Shown: one piece after another, positions 1 to 8,488 of the stretch
Position numbering within the stretch: position 1 is the stretch's first letter
Layout of the letters: each line of letters begins with the position of its first letter
DNA from: an uncultured Pelagibacteraceae bacterium
Lineage (GTDB): Bacteria > Pseudomonadota > Alphaproteobacteria > Pelagibacterales > Pelagibacteraceae
Direction of reading: 5' to 3'
Length of the DNA stretch: 43,923 bases
Assembly (NCBI GenBank): GCA_902571135.1
Contig: CACGAU010000009.1
Location: 1 to 43,923, forward strand
Translations under genes and position numbers: made by a program
The notes under the pieces: model-generated
The model's database searches: none
What the model was told of the DNA's origin: nothing
The model's input: only the letters and a program-made list of their open reading frames with translations

Positions 1-943
1 CTGGTTTTATTAATCTAAAATTATGATCAATTTGATTTCTAGCCATTGAATATAGTTTTTTTTGCTCATCATTAAATTTATGTCCAACTACAAAGGCTCT
101 TGATATGTCAGCACAGTATCCATAGGGACCAACCATATCTGTATCAAAAGCAACAATTTCTCCTTGTTGCATAACTTTATTACTACTCTCTTGCATCCAT
201 GGATTTGTTCTTTCACCAGACGATAAAATCCTACACTCAATCCACTCACCTCCATTTTCAATATTCGTTTTATGTAAAATTGACCACAATTCATCTTCAG
301 TCATTCCTGGCTTAAGATCTGATCTCATTTTTGATACACCTTTTTCTGCAACTTCTATTGCTGCTTTCATACAAGTCAATTCATCAGGTGATTTTATTAC
401 TCTTGCTTGTTCTAAAATCAATTTTGCATCTACAACTTCAATTCCTTCTTTATTTAAAGCTGTAACCGCAGGACCATTTAAAACATCGATTGCAATTTTT
501 TTAGTTTTAAAATAATTTTTTGATAAATCTTTAACTTCATTTATCCATTTTGATAATTGTAAATTTGCTTGATCTCCATTGCTAAAATAATCCCATGTGA
601 TTGCAGGTCTTATTTCATCAATTAGATTTAAATGCTTCGATAATATTTCACAATTAAAATACTCATAAAGAATAGTTGGTCCATTGACCGGTATAAAACA
701 ATATCTTGTTAAATTGTGCATATTATAGACACTCATGTTCACAGTATCTAAAGCATAACGAACGTTCACTGGATCAAATAGAATACAAGCTTCTAAATTA
801 TTTTTTACTAATTCTTTTCTAACCCTGTCTAAACGATATGATCTTAATTTATCAAAATTAATCTCGTCTTCTCTTAATCTTTTTTTAGTAATAAAATTTT
901 GTCTTGGTTTTATTTCAGGAGCTATTTTTCTACTAAACCTCAT
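1..943 (-). CDS. DddP-like M24-family protein (candidate DMSP lyase), 3' end outside window
   Basis: Open frame of 314 codons running off the left edge, so the C-terminus is missing. The fold is the M24 'pita-bread' (creatinase/prolidase) type. Several stretches resemble what I remember of the marine DMSP lyase DddP: FDPVNVRYALDT (56-67), GGEWIECRILSSGERTNPW (231-249) and AFDTDMVGPYGYCADISR (265-282). The last holds D267, D269 and D279; the extra Asp two residues after the first metal ligand is a DddP trait not typical of prolidases. DddP cleaves DMSP to DMS and acrylate. The His and two Glu ligands expected later lie outside the window. The ATG overlaps the methyltransferase stop (ATGA), so it is the last visible gene of the betaine operon. 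Alternative: another M24 lyase or hydrolase acting on a betaine-like compound. The family is confident, the substrate is not. Confidence 0.7.
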   Translation of the reverse strand, partial: MRFSRKIAPEIKPRQNFITKKRLREDEINFDKLRSYRLDRVRKELVKNNLEACILFDPVNVRYALDTVNMSVYNMHNLTRYCFIPVNGPTILYEYFNCEILSKHLNLIDEIRPAITWDYFSNGDQANLQLSKWINEVKDLSKNYFKTKKIAIDVLNGPAVTALNKEGIEVVDAKLILEQARVIKSPDELTCMKAAIEVAEKGVSKMRSDLKPGMTEDELWSILHKTNIENGGEWIECRILSSGERTNPWMQESSNKVMQQGEIVAFDTDMVGPYGYCADISRAFVVGHKFNDEQKKLYSMARNQIDHNFRLIKP

Positions 944-1566
944 AATACTCTATACAAACCTAACCATGCGTTAACATCTTTGCTTGCAATATAGTCGGAT
1001 TTAAAAAATTCTATTTCTTCCCACTTCTTAATATCTTTGAGTATATCAATTTTTTTATCAAAACCATACTCTTCATGAATTCCTTCATTAATCGTGAAAC
1101 AAATTAAACCACCTGGTTTTGTTATTCTTATAAACTCATCTAATGCATTTGGTTTTACATGCCCAAAAGTAAATGTTCCAACACACATAACTCCACCATA
1201 AAAGTTGTCCTCAACGTCTATTGGTTTATTTAAATCAACTTTTACTAATTTTTGATAAAGATCTTTTGGTACAGTGTCTAATAAAGTTTGAGATAAATCG
1301 GCTCCATGAAAATTTTTAAAACTATATTTTTTAAGCTCCAATCCCACTAAACCTGTTCCACATCCAGCATCAAAAATTAAAGTATCTTTATTTTTCTCAT
1401 ATTTGTTAAATATTTCAGCGGTTTCTTTGGGTCCAGTATAGTTCCAATCAACCATGTCTTTATTATATTTATCTTTGTCTCCCCACTCATCGTAGTACTT
1501 CATAACTTCATCTGTGGTTTTAAGTTTATAAATTGGAATTTTGTTTCCTACGTCTTTTTGAGCCAT
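940..1566 (-). CDS. Class I SAM-dependent methyltransferase, small-molecule type
   Basis: A 208-residue protein with a Rossmann methyltransferase core. Motif I is LIFDAGCGTGLVG (about 83-95), followed by the acidic loop GADLSQTLLD and, later, the post-motif stretch ITKPGGLICFTIN. The N-terminal pattern MKYYDEWG...DWNYTGP resembles the METTL27/Williams-Beuren-type methyltransferases, a family with no settled substrate. Its start overlaps the dehydrogenase stop by one base (TAATG) and its stop overlaps the DddP-like start (ATGA), so translation is probably coupled across all three. The context suggests it handles a methylated amine or sulfur compound or its breakdown product, but no residue shows which. 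Cytoplasmic, with no signal or membrane segment. Fold assignment is firm; substrate unknown. Confidence 0.8.
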   Translation of the reverse strand: MAQKDVGNKIPIYKLKTTDEVMKYYDEWGDKDKYNKDMVDWNYTGPKETAEIFNKYEKNKDTLIFDAGCGTGLVGLELKKYSFKNFHGADLSQTLLDTVPKDLYQKLVKVDLNKPIDVEDNFYGGVMCVGTFTFGHVKPNALDEFIRITKPGGLICFTINEGIHEEYGFDKKIDILKDIKKWEEIEFFKSDYIASKDVNAWLGLYRVL

Positions 1567-3971
1567 TAGCTTCTCATTTTTTGACCACTTGGATCGTAAA
1601 GTGGTTCTTTAATAATTGAACAATTAAATAAATCTCCATTTATCTCTACTTGAATTTTATTTTCAGATTTAATGTTTTTTTGATCAACAAAAGTAAACGC
1701 TACACTTTTGTTTACAAAATGAGCAAACCCACCTGAAGTAACGTAACCTATACTTTGATCTCCATTCAAGACGGCTTCATTATTTGTTACATCAATTTCA
1801 TTTGTTTCAACAATTAATGGTACGAGTTTATTTGAAGAATTTTCCTTTTGTGCACTTTCTTTACCAATAAACTCTTTGTCCCAATTTATAAAAGCATCTA
1901 AGCCTGTCTCTTTTGCAGTAAAATCAGGTCTATAATCTAAAGTCCAAGCTCCCCAATTTTTCTCCAACCTCATTGACATTAATGCTCTTCCACCAAAAGG
2001 TTTAATATTAAATTCTTTTCCAGCTTCTATTAATTCTTCGTAAAGTTTTAATTGATAGTGAGGTGCTACATAAATTTCATATCCGAGTTCGCCAGTAAAT
2101 GAAATTCTATTTATTATTGCTGGAACTCCCCCAACAAACATTCTTCTAGAGTCTCTAAATTTAAATTTTTCATTTGAAACATCGTCTCTTACAATTTTTT
2201 CTAAAACTTTCCTTGAGTTAGGTCCTGCAATAGACAATCCATGATACTCATCAGATCTATTAGAATAACTTAAATTAAATTTATCTAAATGACTCTCAAA
2301 CCAACGTCTATGCATTTCTTGAGCAGCTCCAGAACCAAATACAATGAATTCATTTTCATCTAAGCAAGCAACCGTTAAATCACCACACAACTTTCCTCTA
2401 TATGACAACATTGGGGATAAAGATATTCTTCCTGGTTTCGGAAGTCTTCCAGCCATTATGTGATCTAAAAACTTTCTAGCATCAGGACCTTTGAATTCAT
2501 GTTTTGAAAAGTTGGCAACTTCGATTAAACCAACGTTTTCTCTTACATTAATAACTTCTTTTGAAACATAGTCATGCGATCTTGATCTTTTTATTGTTGG
2601 TTCCTCATGAGCATCTTCTTTATTATTTGCAAACCACAAAACATTTTCCAATCCAAAACTATCTCCCATAACAGCACCTTGATTTACAAAACGATCATAT
2701 AGTGCAGTAGTTTTTTGTTTTCTTCCTTTTGGTAAAGTTTCATTTGGAAATGTCATAATAAATCTTCGTTCATAATTTTCTGAGGATTTGATTGTTCCAT
2801 ATTGAGGTGAAGCGTAATCTCCAAAACGAGCAACATCCATTGCCCAAACATCAATTGAAGGTTCTCCATCAATAATCCACTCAGCAATACATTTTCCGAC
2901 ACCACCACCTTGGCAAAATCCAGCCATGACACCAACTGCAACCCAATAATTTTTCATTCCTGGTACTGGACCAATAAGAGGACTTCCGTCTGGACCAAAA
3001 GTAAAAGGTCCATTAACTATATTCTTAATACCTGCACGCTCTAATGCTGGCATTCTCTCAAAACCAATTGCAAGTCTATCTTCAATATTATCTAACTTTG
3101 GCTCAAGTAACTCATGTCCAAAATTCATTGGAGTTCCTTCTACTTTCCAAGGAGTAGATTTTGGTTCATAAGTTCCAAGCAACATCCCTTTTCCTTCTTG
3201 TCTAAAGTAAATATTTCCTTCAAAATCTGTTCCAATTGGTAATCTTTGGTCACCCATTGCTTCAATTTCTGGAATAGGTTCAGTGATCAAATAATGATGC
3301 TCCATTGGTTGAACTGGAAGATTAAGCCCAGCTAGTTGACCAACTTCTCTTGCCCAAAGTCCTCCTGCATTAATTACTATTTCAGCATTGATGTTTCCTT
3401 TTTCAGTAAAGACATCCCAAGTTCCGTCTTCTTTTTGTTTCGTATCTTTAACAACAGTGTGAGTATAATATTTTCCACCATGAACTTTTGCAGCTTTTGC
3501 AAAAGCGTAAGTAACTCCTGATGGATCGACTTCACCATCAATAGGATCCCATAAAGCTAACAAATATCGAGATGGATCAATTAAAGGATGTTTTTTTTTC
3601 ACTTCCTCTAAAGAAATAAATTCTTGATCAAGTCCCATGTATCTTGCTTTTGATCTTTCTCTCTTTAAATAATCAGCCCACACTTCATTTGACGCTAAGT
3701 AAAAACCCCCGCTAGGTTTAAATCCAGTTGAGTGACCGGACTCTTTTTCAATCTCTTTGTATAAACCTATTGTGTAAGCCATCATCCTAGAGATATTAGG
3801 GTCAGATGAAATCACGTGAACATTTCCTGCAGCATGCCAAGAAGAACCTGATGTTAGTTCATTTCTCTCAAGTAAAATACAATCCTTTAATCCAAATTTA
3901 GATAGATGATAAAGTATAGAGCACCCAACTACACCACCTCCTATGATTACTACTTTGGCATTCTTTTCCAT
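1566..3971 (-). CDS. Dimethylglycine/sarcosine dehydrogenase family (FAD oxidoreductase plus GcvT domain)
   Basis: An 801-residue two-domain enzyme. The N-terminal DAO-type FAD domain starts with VVIIGGGVVGCSILYHL (7-23). It contains SSWHAAGNVH, where H46 matches the His that carries covalent FAD in dimethylglycine dehydrogenase. From about residue 420 to the end lies a folate-binding GcvT/aminomethyltransferase domain (SFTGELGYEIYVAPHY, then the C-terminal barrel). The expected reaction is oxidative demethylation of dimethylglycine (or sarcosine) with the methyl group captured as methylene-tetrahydrofolate. It follows the BHMT gene with a TAATG overlap, which fits dimethylglycine as substrate because BHMT produces it. 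Length is close to the usual 800-870. Choice between dimethylglycine and sarcosine as main substrate rests on context; soxBDAG elsewhere in the window covers sarcosine. Confidence 0.88.
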   Translation of the reverse strand: MEKNAKVVIIGGGVVGCSILYHLSKFGLKDCILLERNELTSGSSWHAAGNVHVISSDPNISRMMAYTIGLYKEIEKESGHSTGFKPSGGFYLASNEVWADYLKRERSKARYMGLDQEFISLEEVKKKHPLIDPSRYLLALWDPIDGEVDPSGVTYAFAKAAKVHGGKYYTHTVVKDTKQKEDGTWDVFTEKGNINAEIVINAGGLWAREVGQLAGLNLPVQPMEHHYLITEPIPEIEAMGDQRLPIGTDFEGNIYFRQEGKGMLLGTYEPKSTPWKVEGTPMNFGHELLEPKLDNIEDRLAIGFERMPALERAGIKNIVNGPFTFGPDGSPLIGPVPGMKNYWVAVGVMAGFCQGGGVGKCIAEWIIDGEPSIDVWAMDVARFGDYASPQYGTIKSSENYERRFIMTFPNETLPKGRKQKTTALYDRFVNQGAVMGDSFGLENVLWFANNKEDAHEEPTIKRSRSHDYVSKEVINVRENVGLIEVANFSKHEFKGPDARKFLDHIMAGRLPKPGRISLSPMLSYRGKLCGDLTVACLDENEFIVFGSGAAQEMHRRWFESHLDKFNLSYSNRSDEYHGLSIAGPNSRKVLEKIVRDDVSNEKFKFRDSRRMFVGGVPAIINRISFTGELGYEIYVAPHYQLKLYEELIEAGKEFNIKPFGGRALMSMRLEKNWGAWTLDYRPDFTAKETGLDAFINWDKEFIGKESAQKENSSNKLVPLIVETNEIDVTNNEAVLNGDQSIGYVTSGGFAHFVNKSVAFTFVDQKNIKSENKIQVEINGDLFNCSIIKEPLYDPSGQKMRS

Positions 3972-5011
3972 TAATATTTAATTTCCTTATTTACTTTTTT
4001 CAAAGATTTATCAGTACCGTGATGAAAATGTTTGCTCATGTCAGGCATATATTTCATTGAAATTGGTTTTTTACCAATCGCAACTGACATTTCTCTAACG
4101 TGGTGAGCTTCAGCACCACAACATATACCAATAAAATTTATTTTATTTTTTACACAATCTTTTGCAAATTCTGCCATTTCAAATCTGTTACAAAATAAGT
4201 TATCTAACGCAACTGGAAATGCATTTCCACCTGGAATACAGTCACATCCATGATCAGTAATATTCAAGAAACCAGGTTCTTCTTCAGTAGTTCTATAAGG
4301 AACAGGAAGTCCTGACACATGGCATGAAACTTTATCTCTAACTTTTTTTAAAAGTTTCATTGTCATCTCGGGTCCTCTGTAACAATTTAATCCAACGACA
4401 TCAGCACCTAAATCCTCCATCATCTTACATGCATCCTCAGCACTATGACCTTCTCTAGTTTTATCCCCTCTAGGGATTGCAAAATTACAAACTGCAATAA
4501 GTCCAGCATCTTTAATTGCTTTTAATGCAATTTTCATTTCGTCAGTCCAACTTATTGTTTCAGCAATAACAAAATCAACACCAGCTTCTTTTGCCCAAGC
4601 TACTTGTTCTTCATACATTTGTTGACACTGTTTATGAGTATTGGCATCACCTGGATCAAATACATTGGTGTTTGCCACATCTCCACAAACCATAAGATCT
4701 AAATCTTTAAACTCAGCTGCAGCATCTTTTGCAATTTTAAGAGCACCTTTTTGCATTGGTTCTAACAAGTGTTCTTTGCCAATTATTCTCAACTTTTCTC
4801 TATGACCATAATAAGTAAATGCCTGAACAACATCTGAACCAGCTCTAATAAATTCTCGATGTAATTGAGTTACTACCTCTGGATGTTCTAAAACCACTTC
4901 TGGAACAAATGGACCTGCTGAAAGATAACCTCTTCTTTCCATTGCAAAAAGATAGCCTTCTGCACACATTATTGGACCTTCATTTAATCTTGTAATTAGA
5001 TCTTTTTTCAT
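3971..5011 (-). CDS. bhmT: Betaine-homocysteine S-methyltransferase (BHMT)
   Basis: A 346-residue (beta/alpha)8 homocysteine methyltransferase. The zinc ligands are visible: C210 in VVGLNCYRGP and the pair C297-C298 in INFIGICCGAEAHH, the same arrangement as in animal BHMT. It would move a methyl group from glycine betaine (or possibly DMSP, as some homologues can) to homocysteine, giving methionine and dimethylglycine. It lies 11 bases after the Rieske oxygenase and overlaps the dimethylglycine dehydrogenase start by one base, so product and next enzyme are coupled. Cytoplasmic. No room exists for a riboswitch directly upstream, since the gene is internal to the operon. Homology to the family is clear; donor specificity is inferred. 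Confidence 0.88.
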   Translation of the reverse strand: MKKDLITRLNEGPIMCAEGYLFAMERRGYLSAGPFVPEVVLEHPEVVTQLHREFIRAGSDVVQAFTYYGHREKLRIIGKEHLLEPMQKGALKIAKDAAAEFKDLDLMVCGDVANTNVFDPGDANTHKQCQQMYEEQVAWAKEAGVDFVIAETISWTDEMKIALKAIKDAGLIAVCNFAIPRGDKTREGHSAEDACKMMEDLGADVVGLNCYRGPEMTMKLLKKVRDKVSCHVSGLPVPYRTTEEEPGFLNITDHGCDCIPGGNAFPVALDNLFCNRFEMAEFAKDCVKNKINFIGICCGAEAHHVREMSVAIGKKPISMKYMPDMSKHFHHGTDKSLKKVNKEIKY

Positions 5012-5022
5012 AATTTACCCTC

Positions 5023-6210
5023 TCATTTTGTTAAGTTGGTTGCAACCCACTTATGAAACATCAAAGTAGGAGTATCCATTACAGGTGAAAAATTCCCACC
5101 ATTGTAAGCTGGGGAATTTCGCCCGTTTTGCATTCCTTCTATTGCAGTTACATCTTCATTCATAACTTCTTGCCAAAATGCAAAATTTTTTTCTCTTATA
5201 TCCTTAAACTCATCACTAGAAGCACTTTCATCTCCAACATAATATAATTCAAAATGTTCTTTAGTTTGATTGTTAGAAATTGGCTCTAACCAAAATGCAT
5301 AAAAATGATCAATATGTATTCCTAACATTACGTTTGGATATAACGATACATATTCAGATTTTTCAGAAAGTTCATTTGGCCAGTTGGGAAAACATTTAAA
5401 TTTAATGTTTCCATCGAACTGTTGTGAATATTTATTACTTCCTTGTCCTGAAAAATTAAAATTCTCATCTTCAATATGATAGTGATCTGAAATATTTGAA
5501 ACTTTATTAAGTTCTGGATGTATCCATGGCAAATGATAGCTTTCGCAATAATTCTCAATTGCAAATTTCCAATTACTATTTACTGTCATATTAAAATATC
5601 CGTTATCAGTTGAATGTCTTATTAATTTTTGATCTTTTTTAGAAATAAACTTAGACCATCTATCCTCTAGAGGTTTAATAAAATCTTCAAATGGTTTTGC
5701 ATTAGAATTAATATTAATAAAAATTAAATCCATCCAAATATTTGATTTAATTTCTTTTAAGTTACTCTTGTTTTTATCAAACCCTTCAACCTCATGTTTT
5801 CCTAGTCCTCCTATATGTGGAGTAACAGTTAATTTTCCATTAAAATCATAGGACCAAGAATGATAAGGGCATCTTATTACATTTTTTAATTTACATTCCT
5901 GATCAACTAATTTGAAACCTCTATGACTACAAACATTATGAAAAACTTTTACTTCATTCTCTTTGTTTCTAACTATTAGTATTGGTATTCCTAAAAGATT
6001 AAAAGGTTTTGCATCGCCTGGATTTGGTACAGAGCTCGCAACCCCAATCATAGTCCAATTATTTTTAAATATTTTTTCTTTTTCAAACTCTAAATAATCA
6101 TTATTCAAATAACATTCATTAGGTAATCCATGAGCTTTCTCTATAGGATTTTTAACAACTTCTATTTTATTGGGATCTAAGATGTCTGATAATTTTTTAT
6201 TTAAATTCAT
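5023..6210 (-). CDS. Rieske non-heme iron oxygenase, quaternary-ammonium type (GbcA/CntA-like)
   Basis: A 395-residue oxygenase alpha subunit. The Rieske [2Fe-2S] ligands are C94/H96 (NVCSHRG) and C114/H117 (RCPYHSW). The mononuclear iron site is ENYCESYHLPWIH, with H226, H231 and probably D353 in NEDVTAIEG. The residue expected to bridge the two centres is E223 rather than the usual Asp, as in carnitine and glycine-betaine oxygenases. Likely role: oxidative N-demethylation or cleavage of a betaine (glycine betaine, carnitine, proline betaine or choline). It is the first gene of the minus operon and has a strong AGGAGG at 6214-6219, three bases before ATG. No reductase partner (GbcB/CntB type) is encoded in the window, so electrons must come from elsewhere. 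Family firm, substrate open. Confidence 0.85.
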   Translation of the reverse strand: MNLNKKLSDILDPNKIEVVKNPIEKAHGLPNECYLNNDYLEFEKEKIFKNNWTMIGVASSVPNPGDAKPFNLLGIPILIVRNKENEVKVFHNVCSHRGFKLVDQECKLKNVIRCPYHSWSYDFNGKLTVTPHIGGLGKHEVEGFDKNKSNLKEIKSNIWMDLIFININSNAKPFEDFIKPLEDRWSKFISKKDQKLIRHSTDNGYFNMTVNSNWKFAIENYCESYHLPWIHPELNKVSNISDHYHIEDENFNFSGQGSNKYSQQFDGNIKFKCFPNWPNELSEKSEYVSLYPNVMLGIHIDHFYAFWLEPISNNQTKEHFELYYVGDESASSDEFKDIREKNFAFWQEVMNEDVTAIEGMQNGRNSPAYNGGNFSPVMDTPTLMFHKWVATNLTK

Positions 6211-6270
6211 AAACCTCCTTTTTTTAATTAATTAAAAAATTAATCGAGGCTTAAAAATTATCTTTCTCTA

Positions 6271-6300
6271 ATTATGATTTGTTGAAAAACTGTTTTGCAA
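6271..6300 (-). promoter_or_regulatory. Possible sigma70-type promoter for the Rieske-BHMT operon
   Basis: On the minus strand, TTGCAA (6295-6300) and CATAAT (6271-6276) are separated by 18 bases, about 60 bases ahead of the Rieske start codon. Both hexamers are near-consensus, but in such AT-rich DNA chance matches are common. The 272-base gap between the divergent Rieske and binding-protein genes must hold promoters in both directions; I could not pick a convincing plus-strand one. Confidence 0.3.
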
Positions 6301-6482
6301 TTTAAAATATAAACAAATTCTTTGAAAAAAAAATTTGCAGAAAAAGTCATCTCATAACTCTAACCAAAAATTTATGACAGTTAAAGACAATTTAGCTTCA
6401 ACCAACAGTTGAATTAAATTTGCATTATTATGCTCAATATGTTCAATTTAACTTTTTAATGAATCAAATGTTGGGAGATATA

Positions 6483-7493
6483 ATGAAGATTAAAAGAATA
6501 CTTCTTTCACTAGCTGTTGTGTTTGGTCTTACTTCCTTTGGAAGTTTTGCGAATGCAGCTTGTGGAAATATAACAATTGCTAATATGAACTGGGCTTCAG
6601 CAAACTTTATGGCTGAAGTTGACAAGATCATATTAGAAGAAGGTTATGGATGTTCAGTAGAATTAGTGCCTGGTGCTACAATGCCTACATTTACATCAAT
6701 GCAAGAAAAAGGTGAGCCAGATGTTGCTCCAGAGTTTTGGGCTAACGCTGCTATCATCGCTTTGAATAAAGCTGTTGATGAAGGTAAAATGCACTCACTT
6801 AACAAAGCGCCAATTACTGGTTTGGGTGAAGGTTGGTGGGTATTACCTCACACACTTAAAAAACATCCTGAGTTAACAACTGCTGAAGCTATTTTAGCAA
6901 GACCGGATTTGTTTCCTCACCCAGAAGATCCATCAAAAGGTGGTTTCCATATTTGTCCTCCAGGCTGGAACTGTGAATTAAGTAACAGAAACCATTTTAG
7001 AGCTTGGGACATGGAAGCAAAAGGTTGGGCTATTGTTGAAACAGGTTCTGCTGCAGGACTTGACGGTTCAATAGCTAAAGCTGCTGAGCGAGGAGAAAAC
7101 TGGTTTGGTTATTATTGGTCACCAACAGCTATTATTGGTAAATATGATATGAGAGCTGTGGATATGGGTGAATGGGGTGGTAAAGACAACTGGGATGGTT
7201 GTATTGTTTTACCAGAGCAAGAGTGTGCTAACCCTAAAAAAACTTCATGGACAAAATCTGAAGTTTACACAATCGTAACTGATAATTTCAAAAAAACAGC
7301 TGGAAACGCTGGTATGGAATACTTTAAAAAAAGAACTTATCCAGGCCCAGTTATGAACGGTATGTTAGTTTGGATGGGTGAAAACCAAGCTGAAGGTGCT
7401 GATGCTGCAATTGAATTCCTAAAAACACAAGAAAGTGTTTGGAGCAAATGGGTTTCAAGTGATGCTGCAAAAAAAATCAAAAAAGCACTTTAA
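6483..7493 (+). CDS. Periplasmic binding protein of a betaine/choline/TMAO-type ABC transporter
   Basis: A 336-residue OpuAC-family substrate-binding protein. The start at 6483 gives a clean signal peptide (MKIKRILLSLAVVFGL...FANA, cleavage near residue 25) and is preceded by GGGAG at 6473-6477; an in-frame start 63 bases upstream would bury the signal. The mature protein is rich in Trp (MNWASANFM, EGWWVLP, PGWNCELS, GYYWSP), as expected for the aromatic cage that holds a trimethylammonium or dimethylsulfonium head. Paired cysteines (CPPGWNC, and C in DGCIVLPEQEC) may form disulfides. It heads a plus-strand operon: hairpin, permease, MetF-like, DmdA-like. Substrate by context could be DMSP, betaine or a related osmolyte. 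Confidence 0.88.
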   Translation: MKIKRILLSLAVVFGLTSFGSFANAACGNITIANMNWASANFMAEVDKIILEEGYGCSVELVPGATMPTFTSMQEKGEPDVAPEFWANAAIIALNKAVDEGKMHSLNKAPITGLGEGWWVLPHTLKKHPELTTAEAILARPDLFPHPEDPSKGGFHICPPGWNCELSNRNHFRAWDMEAKGWAIVETGSAAGLDGSIAKAAERGENWFGYYWSPTAIIGKYDMRAVDMGEWGGKDNWDGCIVLPEQECANPKKTSWTKSEVYTIVTDNFKKTAGNAGMEYFKKRTYPGPVMNGMLVWMGENQAEGADAAIEFLKTQESVWSKWVSSDAAKKIKKAL

Positions 7494-7504
7494 TTAAAAA
7501 TATT

Positions 7505-7530
7505 ATCAAACCCGCTTCGGCGGGTTTGAT
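7505..7530 (+). terminator. Intercistronic stem-loop between binding protein and permease
   Basis: Perfect 11-bp stem ATCAAACCCGC / GCGGGTTTGAT with a TTCG tetraloop. It is the most GC-rich spot in the surroundings. The following bases (TAAATAAAAATT) form only a poor U-run and the permease ATG comes 12 bases later. It probably lets a fraction of transcripts through and protects the binding-protein mRNA 3' end, giving more binding protein than permease. Confidence 0.65.
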
Positions 7531-7542
7531 TAAATAAAAATT

Positions 7543-8430
7543 ATGGACTTCTTTAATAAAATTCCTGTAATGGATAGAACGTCTCTTAGAGAGCTTAAAA
7601 AAGGAATTGATTCTAGTTTCAAAGAATTTTCTAGAGCCTATGGTGATGGTATTGAAGGTTTTTTTGATCCACTTTTACATTTTTTAATTTGGTTAGAAAA
7701 ATTATTAGTAAATAGTCCATGGCCTTTGGTAATTGGTGTATTTGCTTTATTAGCTTGGATTGGATCAAGAAGTGTTAAACTTGTAATTGGTACAGTGGTT
7801 TGTTTCTTGGTAATTGGCTACTTCGGAATGTGGAAAAATTGTATGGCTACAGTTGCTATAATTTCTGTTTCTACATTAGTTTGTATTGTAGTTGGAATTC
7901 CAATTGGAATTGTCATGTCAAAATCTGCAAGAGCAGAAAAAGCAATTTTACCTGTTTTAGATATGATGCAAACTATTCCAAGTTTTGTATATCTAATACC
8001 TATAATTATGCTTCTAGGTATTGGTAAAGTTCCAGGACTGCTCGCAGTTTGTATTTATGCTCTACCTCCAATAGTTAGATTAACAAACCTTGGAATTCGA
8101 GAAGTTGATAAAGAGACTTTAGAGGCTAGCGAAGCTTTTGGGGCAACACCAATGCAAAAATTAAGGTCAGTTCAAATACCACTTTCTCTACCAACCATTT
8201 TTGCAGGGATCAATCAGACAATTATGATGGCTCTAGCAATGGTAGTAATTGCTTCAATGATAGGAGTAAAAGGATTGGGAGTTCCTATTTTACAGGCCAT
8301 TTCTAACCAATATTTAGCCCTTGGAATGATGAATGGTTTGGCTATTGTGGCATTAGCAATAATATTTGATAGGGTCACTCAGCAGTACGGACAAAGAATT
8401 CAAAAGCACAGAGGCCAACTGAAGAAGTAA
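7543..8430 (+). CDS. ABC transporter permease, ProW/OpuAB type
   Basis: A 295-residue inner-membrane protein with a cytoplasmic N-terminus of about 60 residues and some six hydrophobic segments (from PWPLVIGVFALLAWIG onward). The conserved cytoplasmic coupling loop is seen as EASEAFGATPMQKLRSVQIPLSLP (EAA-like motif), and VYLIPIIMLLGIG is typical of betaine permeases. It would form the channel for the binding protein encoded just upstream. No ATPase gene follows; the next gene is a MetF-like enzyme 58 bases downstream. The ATPase may be supplied in trans, for example by the ProV-type protein at 34636-35667. No clear ribosome-binding sequence precedes the ATG, so it may rely on coupling or the hairpin. 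Confidence 0.88.
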   Translation: MDFFNKIPVMDRTSLRELKKGIDSSFKEFSRAYGDGIEGFFDPLLHFLIWLEKLLVNSPWPLVIGVFALLAWIGSRSVKLVIGTVVCFLVIGYFGMWKNCMATVAIISVSTLVCIVVGIPIGIVMSKSARAEKAILPVLDMMQTIPSFVYLIPIIMLLGIGKVPGLLAVCIYALPPIVRLTNLGIREVDKETLEASEAFGATPMQKLRSVQIPLSLPTIFAGINQTIMMALAMVVIASMIGVKGLGVPILQAISNQYLALGMMNGLAIVALAIIFDRVTQQYGQRIQKHRGQLKK

Positions 8431-8488
8431 ATTTACCTCAATCGAATTTTCTAGACTCATATTTCAAAATAAATAAATATCCAAGAAA

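Noticed and set aside
6420..6482. Upstream start for the binding protein
   Set aside because: It would place 21 extra residues ahead of a clear signal peptide; GGGAG just before 6483 supports the shorter form.
6211..6482. SAM or glycine riboswitch in the divergent leader
   Set aside because: I looked for conserved riboswitch core elements and paired GC stems and saw none.
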